From positions 186,001-250,000 of the forward strand of contig NZ_JOGX01000004.1 of the NCBI RefSeq assembly GCF_000719555.1: a stretch of DNA of 64,000 bases. The letters are read 5' to 3'. Positions 59,317-64,000 of the stretch are shown here, one piece after another. The notes under the pieces were generated by a model. That model had not been told where the DNA came from. It saw nothing but the letters and a program-made list of their open reading frames with translations, and ran no database searches. The DNA is from Streptomyces sp. NRRL F-5727 (GTDB lineage Bacteria; Actinomycetota; Actinomycetes; Streptomycetales; Streptomycetaceae). The position numbers and the translations under genes were made by a program. How positions within the stretch are numbered: position 1 is the stretch's first letter; every line of letters starts with the position of its first letter.

Positions 59317-60615
59317 ATGGGGTGGGTACGGTCCGTGGCGAGGGGCGTGCTGGTGGCGGCGGTGCTGCTGGCGGGGTGCGCCGGGGGCGCGCCGCCGTCC
59401 GGGGCGGGGCCGGCCGGCGGGCGGGGGGCGCTGACGTTCGTGACGGCGGGGGATCTCACCGACTATCTGGGTCCGTTGGTGGCGGAGTGGAACGCGCGGC
59501 GGCCGGCGGAGCGGGTGACGCTGGTCGAGCTGCCGGACGCGGCGGACGAGACGCGGGCGCAGATGCTGAGCGAACTGCGGTCGGGGAGCCGCCGGTTCGA
59601 CGTGCTGAACATCGATGTGGCGTGGACGTCGGAGTTCGCGGCGGCGGGGCTGGTCGCGCCGCTGGAGCGGGAGCGGTTCGACCTGGCGGCGTTCCTGCCG
59701 CCGGTGGTGGAGACGGCGACGTTCCGGGGGCGGCTGTACGCGGTGCCGTACGTGACCAACGCCGGGTTGCTGTACTACCGCAAGGACGTGCTGGACGCGG
59801 CGGGCGAGCGGCCGCCCCGGACGTGGGCGGAGCTGGCGCGGCTCGCGCGGACGCTGGCGCCGCGGCACGGACTCGGCGGCTACGCGGGGCAGTTCCTGCC
59901 GTACGAGGGGCTGACCGTGAACGTGACGGAGGCGATCCAGTCGGCGGGCGGGACGGTGCTGCGGGAGGAGGGCGCGCGGGTCGGGGTGGACTCGGACGCG
60001 GCGCGGGCGGCGCTGACGTTCCTGGCCGGCGGGGTGCGGGAGGGGTGGATCCCGGCGGAGTCGCTGCGGTTCACGGAGGAGGAGTCCCGGGCGGCGTTCG
60101 AGGAGGGGCGGCTGCTGTTCCTGCGGAACTGGCCGTATGTGTACGCGGACGCGGGGCGGCCGGGGTCGAAGGTGGCGGGGCGGTTCGAGGCGGCGCCGCT
60201 GCCGGGGCCGTACGGTCCGGGGACCAGTGTGCTCGGCGGCTCGAACCTGGCGGTGTCGGCCCGGTCGCGGCACCCGGCGACGGCCGCCGACTTCCTCGCG
60301 TATCTGACGAGCGAGCGGGTGCAGCGGCAGGTGCTGACGCGGGGGTCGCTGCCGCCGGTGCGGGCCTCGCTGTACACGGATCCGGAGCTGGTGGCGGCCC
60401 ACCCGTATCTGCCGATCCTGCGGGAGAGTGTGCTGGCGGCGGTGCCGCGGCCGAAGAGCGCGCGGTACGACCAGGTGAGCCTGGCGGTGCAGGCGGTCGC
60501 GCAGGACGTGCTGGCGCTGCGGACCTCGCCCGAGGAGGGGGTCCGGCGGCTGACGCGGGAGCTGGCCGCGATCCCGCACGACGGGCGGGAGACAGCGGGC
60601 CCCGTCGGCGACTGA
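59317..60615 (+). CDS. orphan sugar-type ABC substrate-binding lipoprotein
   Basis: 432 residues with a lipobox, LLAGCAGG (Cys21), so it is anchored on the outer face of the membrane. The remainder is the periplasmic-binding fold of the carbohydrate class: GALTFVTAGDLTDYLGPLVA, FDVLNIDVAWTSEFAAAG, then YAVPYVTNAGLLYYRKDVL and NWPYVYADAG. No permease lies beside it; the next operon has its own binding protein, so this one may share a transporter with it or with genes elsewhere. GGGAGGAA precedes the ATG. Confidence 0.88.
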   Translation: MGWVRSVARGVLVAAVLLAGCAGGAPPSGAGPAGGRGALTFVTAGDLTDYLGPLVAEWNARRPAERVTLVELPDAADETRAQMLSELRSGSRRFDVLNIDVAWTSEFAAAGLVAPLERERFDLAAFLPPVVETATFRGRLYAVPYVTNAGLLYYRKDVLDAAGERPPRTWAELARLARTLAPRHGLGGYAGQFLPYEGLTVNVTEAIQSAGGTVLREEGARVGVDSDAARAALTFLAGGVREGWIPAESLRFTEEESRAAFEEGRLLFLRNWPYVYADAGRPGSKVAGRFEAAPLPGPYGPGTSVLGGSNLAVSARSRHPATAADFLAYLTSERVQRQVLTRGSLPPVRASLYTDPELVAAHPYLPILRESVLAAVPRPKSARYDQVSLAVQAVAQDVLALRTSPEEGVRRLTRELAAIPHDGRETAGPVGD

Positions 60616-60643
60616 CTCCACCACCGCCGCTCCTCTCCCTCGA

Positions 60644-60672
60644 CCCCTCTGCCTACGCGTTAGGTAGAGGGG
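60644..60672 (+). terminator. terminator of the orphan binding-protein gene
   Basis: CCCCTCTGCCTA, a 5-nt loop, then TAGGTAGAGGGG with one G-T mismatch. The stem ends 29 bp after the stop codon and is followed by TTATCCGTTCT. Confidence 0.75.
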
Positions 60673-60735
60673 TTATCCGTTCTCCCCCGAGCGTGCCCAA
60701 ATGGGCTGTGACACAAGCCTGTTGAGTCGACACCG

Positions 60736-60773
60736 TTGACATGCTTTCGACATTGCTACTTAACATGAAAGTA
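60736..60773 (+). promoter_or_regulatory. promoter/operator region of the AglEFG-like operon
   Basis: TTGACA (60736-60741) is a consensus -35. A clear -10 partner is not certain (TACTTA at 15 bp or TAACAT at 19 bp). The inverted repeat TACTT-7 nt-AAGTA (60757-60773) covers the -10 area and could be a LacI-type repressor site, as is usual for sugar ABC operons. The region is the most AT-rich here. Confidence 0.5.
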
Positions 60774-60795
60774 CCGATGCGAAGGAAGGACGACC

Positions 60796-62127
60796 ATGCG
60801 ACGACCCTCCCTCACCACCCTCCGCGCCGCCGGCGCGCTCTCCGCGACCCTCGCCCTCGCGCTCACCGCCACCGCCTGCGGCAGCACCGACGACAGCGGG
60901 TCCGGCGGCGAGCTCAGCGGCACGACCGTCACGGTCGCCGGCGTCTGGACCGGCAGCGAGCAGAAGAACTTCAAGAAGGTCCTGGACGCGTTCGGCGCGA
61001 AGACCGGCGCCAAGACCGTCTTCGTCCCCTCCGGCGACAACGTCTCCACCTTCGTCGGCAGCAAGATCGAGGGCGGCAACGCCCCCGACGTCGTCCTCGT
61101 CCCCCAGGTCGGCGTCCTCCAGCAGTTCGCGAAGGCCGGCTGGCTCAAGCCGCTCTCCGAGCAGACCGCCACCACCGCCGGCGGCAACCTCGCGCCGGTC
61201 TGGAAGAACTACGGCACGGTCGACGGCACCTTCTACGGCCTGTACTTCAAGGCCGCCCACAAGTCGACCGTCTGGTACGCCCCCGACGCGCTGGAACAGG
61301 CCGGGGTGACCGAACCGAAGAGCTGGGACGAACTCCTCGCGGCCGGCCGGACGCTCGCCGACTCCGGCAGGCCCGCCTTCGCCGTCGCCGGCGAGGACGG
61401 CTGGACCCTCACCGACTGGTTCGAGAACGTCTACCTCTCGCAGGCCGGACCGGAGAAGTACGACCGGCTCGCCCGCCACGAACTGAAGTGGAACGACCCC
61501 AGCGTCGTCACCGCCCTCACCACCCTCGCCGAGGTCTTCAAGGACGAGCGGCTGGTCGCGGGCGGCGCCGCCGAGGCGCTGCGCACCGACTTCCCCGGCT
61601 CCGTGGAGAAGGTCTTCGGCCCCGAGCCCAAGGCCGCCCTGGTGTACGAGGGCGACTTCGTCGGCGGCGTCGCCAAGGACGAGTTCGGCCGGAAGCCCGG
61701 CGAGGACGCCCGGTTCTTCCCCTTCCCGCCGGTCGGCTCCGGGAAGGCGCCCGTGGTCAGCGGCGGCGACGCCGCCGTCGTCCTCAAGGACGCGAAGAAC
61801 GCCGACGCCGGCATGCGGTTCCTGGAGTACCTCGCCACCCCGGAGGCCGCCGCGGTGTGGGCCGGCGCCGGCGGCTTCCTCTCCCCCAACAAGGACGTGA
61901 AGCCGGAGGCGTACGCCGACGACACCGCCCGCGCCACCGCCGCCTCGCTCGTCGCCGCCGGCGACGACGTCCGCTTCGACATGTCCGACCAGGCGCCCGC
62001 CGCCTTCGGCGGCACGAAGGGCGCCGGCGAGTGGAAGCTGCTCCAGGACTTCCTGCGCGACCCCTCGGACCCGGCGCGGACCGCGGCCGCCCTGGAGGCC
62101 GCCGCCGCCAAGGCGTACGGGAACTGA
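60796..62127 (+). CDS. AglE-like sugar-binding lipoprotein
   Basis: 443 residues with a lipobox TATACGS (Cys28). The mature protein has VTVAGVWTGSEQKNFKKVLD, NAPDVVLVPQVGVLQQFA and the alpha-glucoside-type end GGFLSPNKDVKPEAY with WKLLQDFLRDPSDPARTAAA. This is the AglE/ThuE-like group, which binds alpha-glucosides such as maltose or trehalose derivatives. AAGGAAGGA precedes the ATG, 12 bp before the first permease gene begins after its stop. Confidence 0.9.
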   Translation: MRRPSLTTLRAAGALSATLALALTATACGSTDDSGSGGELSGTTVTVAGVWTGSEQKNFKKVLDAFGAKTGAKTVFVPSGDNVSTFVGSKIEGGNAPDVVLVPQVGVLQQFAKAGWLKPLSEQTATTAGGNLAPVWKNYGTVDGTFYGLYFKAAHKSTVWYAPDALEQAGVTEPKSWDELLAAGRTLADSGRPAFAVAGEDGWTLTDWFENVYLSQAGPEKYDRLARHELKWNDPSVVTALTTLAEVFKDERLVAGGAAEALRTDFPGSVEKVFGPEPKAALVYEGDFVGGVAKDEFGRKPGEDARFFPFPPVGSGKAPVVSGGDAAVVLKDAKNADAGMRFLEYLATPEAAAVWAGAGGFLSPNKDVKPEAYADDTARATAASLVAAGDDVRFDMSDQAPAAFGGTKGAGEWKLLQDFLRDPSDPARTAAALEAAAAKAYGN

Positions 62128-62139
62128 GGCCGGACCGCC

Positions 62140-63507
62140 ATGGACCGGCAGTCCGTCACGGACCGGAGCCCCCGCACGCACCGGCGGCCGAAGGCGCGCG
62201 CCGCGGGCGACCCGCGGCGCCGCGTCCGGCGCGGCAGGCGGCTCCTCGGTGCCGCCTTCGCCCTGCCCGCGCTCCTGCTGCTGGGCGCGCTCGTCGCGTA
62301 CCCGGTCGTCTTCTCCGTCGTCCGCAGCCTGTTCGACGCGAGCGGCGACCGCTTCGTCGGCGCGGACAACTACCTGGAGATGGTCCGCGACCCGGCCACC
62401 CTGAAGGCGCTCCGCAACAGCGCGATCTGGGTGGTGGTCGCCCCCGTCCTGCTCACCGGGCTCGGGCTCGTCCTGGCCGTGCTCACCGAGCGGGTCCGCT
62501 GGGCGACCGCGTTCAAGCTGGTGCTGTTCCTGCCGATGGCCGTGTCGTTCCTCGCCGCGGGCATCGTCTTCCGGCTGGCGTACGAGCAGGATCCCGACCG
62601 GGGCGTCCTCAACGCGGTGGTGGTCGGCGTCCACGACGCCTTCGACGCGCCGGCCCCGTATCCGACCGCCCGCGCCCGGGACGGCCGGGGCCTGACCGGC
62701 GGACCGGCGAGCGGGTACACGACCGGCGAGCTCCGGCCCGGCTCCGTCGCCGTCCTGCCCTTCGTGGGCGTCGCCCCCGGGGCCGTACCGGGGCGTGCGG
62801 AGCCGGCGCGGGCCCCGGAACCGGCACCGGACGGCCTGACCGGCACGGTCTACCTGGACTTCACGCCCGGCACGGGCGGCCGGCCGGGCGTCGTCGACGG
62901 ACGGGAGCAGGGGCTGCCCGGGATGACCGTCGAGGCGGTCCGCGACGGGAAGGCGGTGGCGTCGGCGCGCACGGACGCCGCCGGCTCGTTCCGGTTCGAC
63001 GGGCTCGGCGACGGCACGTACCGGCTGCGGGTGCCGGCCGCCAACTTCGCCGCGGGGTACGGCGGTGTCGACTGGCTCGGCCCGACGCTCGTCACCCCGG
63101 CGATCATCGGCGCCTATCTGTGGGTGTGGACCGGCTTCTCCATGGTGCTGATCGGCGCGGGGCTGGCCGCGCTCCCCCGCGACGTCATCGAGGCGGCCCG
63201 GGTGGACGGCGCGAACGAGCGGCAGATCTTCCGCCGGATCACCGTGCCGCTGCTGGCCCCCGTCCTCACGGTCGTCCTCGTCACGCTGGTCATCAACGTG
63301 ATGAAGGTCTTCGACCTCGTCTACGTCATCGCCCCGGGACCGGTGCAGGAGGAGGCGAACGTGCTGGCCACCCGCATGTGGCTGGTCTCCTTCGGCGGCG
63401 GCAACGACCAGGGGCTCGGCGCCGCCCTCAGCGTGCTGCTGCTCCTGCTCGTCGTCCCGGCGATGGTCTTCAACATCCGGCGCTTCCGGAAGGGCGGCGG
63501 CTCATGA
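62140..63507 (+). CDS. AglF-like permease with an extracellular beta-sandwich insertion
   Basis: 455 residues, about 150 more than a normal MalF-type sugar permease. Hydrophobic helices at about 37-62, 97-116 and 126-146 precede an insertion (about 165-310) with GLTGTVYLDFTPGTGG, GREQGLPGMTVEAVRDG and TDAAGSFRFDGLGDGTYRLR, which reads as a SdrD_B/CarboxypepD_reg-like fold. The permease core then resumes with WLGPTLVTPAIIGAYLW and the EAA motif EAARVDGANERQIFRR. The insertion should lie outside the cell, near the binding protein. Its stop overlaps the next gene as ATGA. Confidence 0.88.
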   Translation: MDRQSVTDRSPRTHRRPKARAAGDPRRRVRRGRRLLGAAFALPALLLLGALVAYPVVFSVVRSLFDASGDRFVGADNYLEMVRDPATLKALRNSAIWVVVAPVLLTGLGLVLAVLTERVRWATAFKLVLFLPMAVSFLAAGIVFRLAYEQDPDRGVLNAVVVGVHDAFDAPAPYPTARARDGRGLTGGPASGYTTGELRPGSVAVLPFVGVAPGAVPGRAEPARAPEPAPDGLTGTVYLDFTPGTGGRPGVVDGREQGLPGMTVEAVRDGKAVASARTDAAGSFRFDGLGDGTYRLRVPAANFAAGYGGVDWLGPTLVTPAIIGAYLWVWTGFSMVLIGAGLAALPRDVIEAARVDGANERQIFRRITVPLLAPVLTVVLVTLVINVMKVFDLVYVIAPGPVQEEANVLATRMWLVSFGGGNDQGLGAALSVLLLLLVVPAMVFNIRRFRKGGGS

Positions 63508-64000
63508 ACAGGCCCACGCGCGTCACCCGGTGGCTCGGAAGTGCGGCGGTGCAGTCGCTGCTCGTCCTGGTCGCCCTCGTCTGGATCACCCCGCTGGCGG
63601 GGCTGCTGCTCTCCTCGCTCCGCTCCGAGCGGGACAACGCCTCGGACGGCTGGTGGACGTCGCTCGTCGAGCCGTCGCAGCTCTCCTTCGACAACTACCG
63701 TGCCCTGCTGGAGGATTCGGGGCTGGTCCAGGCGTTCTGGAACACCGTCCTGATCGCCGTCCCCACCACCGCCCTCGTGGTCGGGATCGCGGCGCTCGCC
63801 GGATACGCCTTCGCGTGGCTGGACTTCCCCGGCCGGGACGGGCTCTTCCTGGTGGTGGTCGGCCTGTTGGTGGTGCCGGTGCAGATCGGCCTGCTGCCGG
63901 TGGCCAAACTCTTCGGCGCCGTGGGGCTGTTCGGGACGGTCGCCGGGGTCGTCCTCTTCCATGTGGCGTACGGACTGCCGTTCGGGGTCTTCCTGCTGCG
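63504..64000 (+). CDS. AglG-like second permease (truncated by the window end)
   Basis: The first 165 residues are in the window: an N-terminal helix (VQSLLVLVALVWITPLAGLL), a loop with WWTSLVEPSQLSFDNYRALL and helices FWNTVLIAVPTTALVVGIA and onward to VAYGLPFGVFLL. This is the MalG/AglG pattern, and the gene partners the AglF-like permease through an ATGA overlap. The EAA loop and stop lie beyond 64000. Confidence 0.9.
   Translation, partial: MNRPTRVTRWLGSAAVQSLLVLVALVWITPLAGLLLSSLRSERDNASDGWWTSLVEPSQLSFDNYRALLEDSGLVQAFWNTVLIAVPTTALVVGIAALAGYAFAWLDFPGRDGLFLVVVGLLVVPVQIGLLPVAKLFGAVGLFGTVAGVVLFHVAYGLPFGVFLL

Overview
The window is high-GC actinobacterial chromosome, almost certainly Streptomyces. 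Third codon positions are strongly G/C. It carries families typical of the genus: a streptogrisin-type protease with a subtilisin-inhibitor-like protein, a Tat-exported polysaccharide lyase, an ECF41 sigma factor, an SdpR-free sugar ABC operon of the AglEFG type, and many genes whose -10 hexamer lies 6-8 nt before the start codon (leaderless transcripts). No rRNA, tRNA, CRISPR array, insertion sequence or replication origin was seen. The gene order looks like accessory or chromosome-arm material: transcription units are short and strand switches are frequent. There are six decayed or frameshifted genes (1-224, 2901-3245, 11620-12164, 20957-21152, 49735-50103, 52819-53942).

Layout. 1-6745: a GH1 beta-glucosidase coupled to an MFS transporter, two gene remnants, a DinB-like protein, a lipid kinase and a GYGQ-repeat membrane protein. 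6933-12164: a caspase-like protein facing a CHAT-domain protein whose upstream partner gene is frameshifted. 12343-20863: a GNAT, an isocitrate-lyase/PEP-mutase family enzyme, a 1148-aa helical-repeat protein, a PL6 lyase, a membrane HTH/peptidoglycan-binding protein and a secreted LAS-type peptidase candidate. 20957-28166: an MFS tail abutting a Ser/Thr kinase, a GNAT, then a short threonyl-tRNA synthetase paralogue preceded by a threonine-rich leader peptide and a strong terminator hairpin; next come DUF4291, vWA, YunG-like and Pro-rich proteins.

28240-34501: a three-gene unit of a helical-repeat protein, an HSP90-family ATPase and a 1019-aa TPR protein. 34664-45223: a glycosyltransferase; a divergent ECF41 sigma/CMD pair with both promoters recognisable; a phosphotransferase, a carboxylesterase, a sirtuin, and an amidohydrolase-LuxR-TauE run. 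45619-52696: a Gly-Thr-Thr repeat secreted protein, a DUF5819-HTTM pair, a streptogrisin, an SSI-like protein with an unusual reactive site, a lamin-tail protein and an amphi-Trp protein with a histone-H1-like tail. 52819-64000: a frameshifted AI-2E transporter, SRPBCC, ADP-ribosylglycohydrolase, a PadR-ABC exporter operon, an orphan sugar-binding lipoprotein, and an AglEFG-like ABC operon truncated by the window end.

The best candidates for something not well described are: (1) the leader-peptide/attenuator control of a zinc-site ThrRS paralogue with a nine-histidine N-terminus; (2) the HSP90-TPR unit with a possible DNA-damage-type promoter; (3) the caspase/CHAT pair; and (4) a sugar permease carrying an extracellular beta-sandwich insertion. 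All functions are inferred from sequence by eye; no searches were run.
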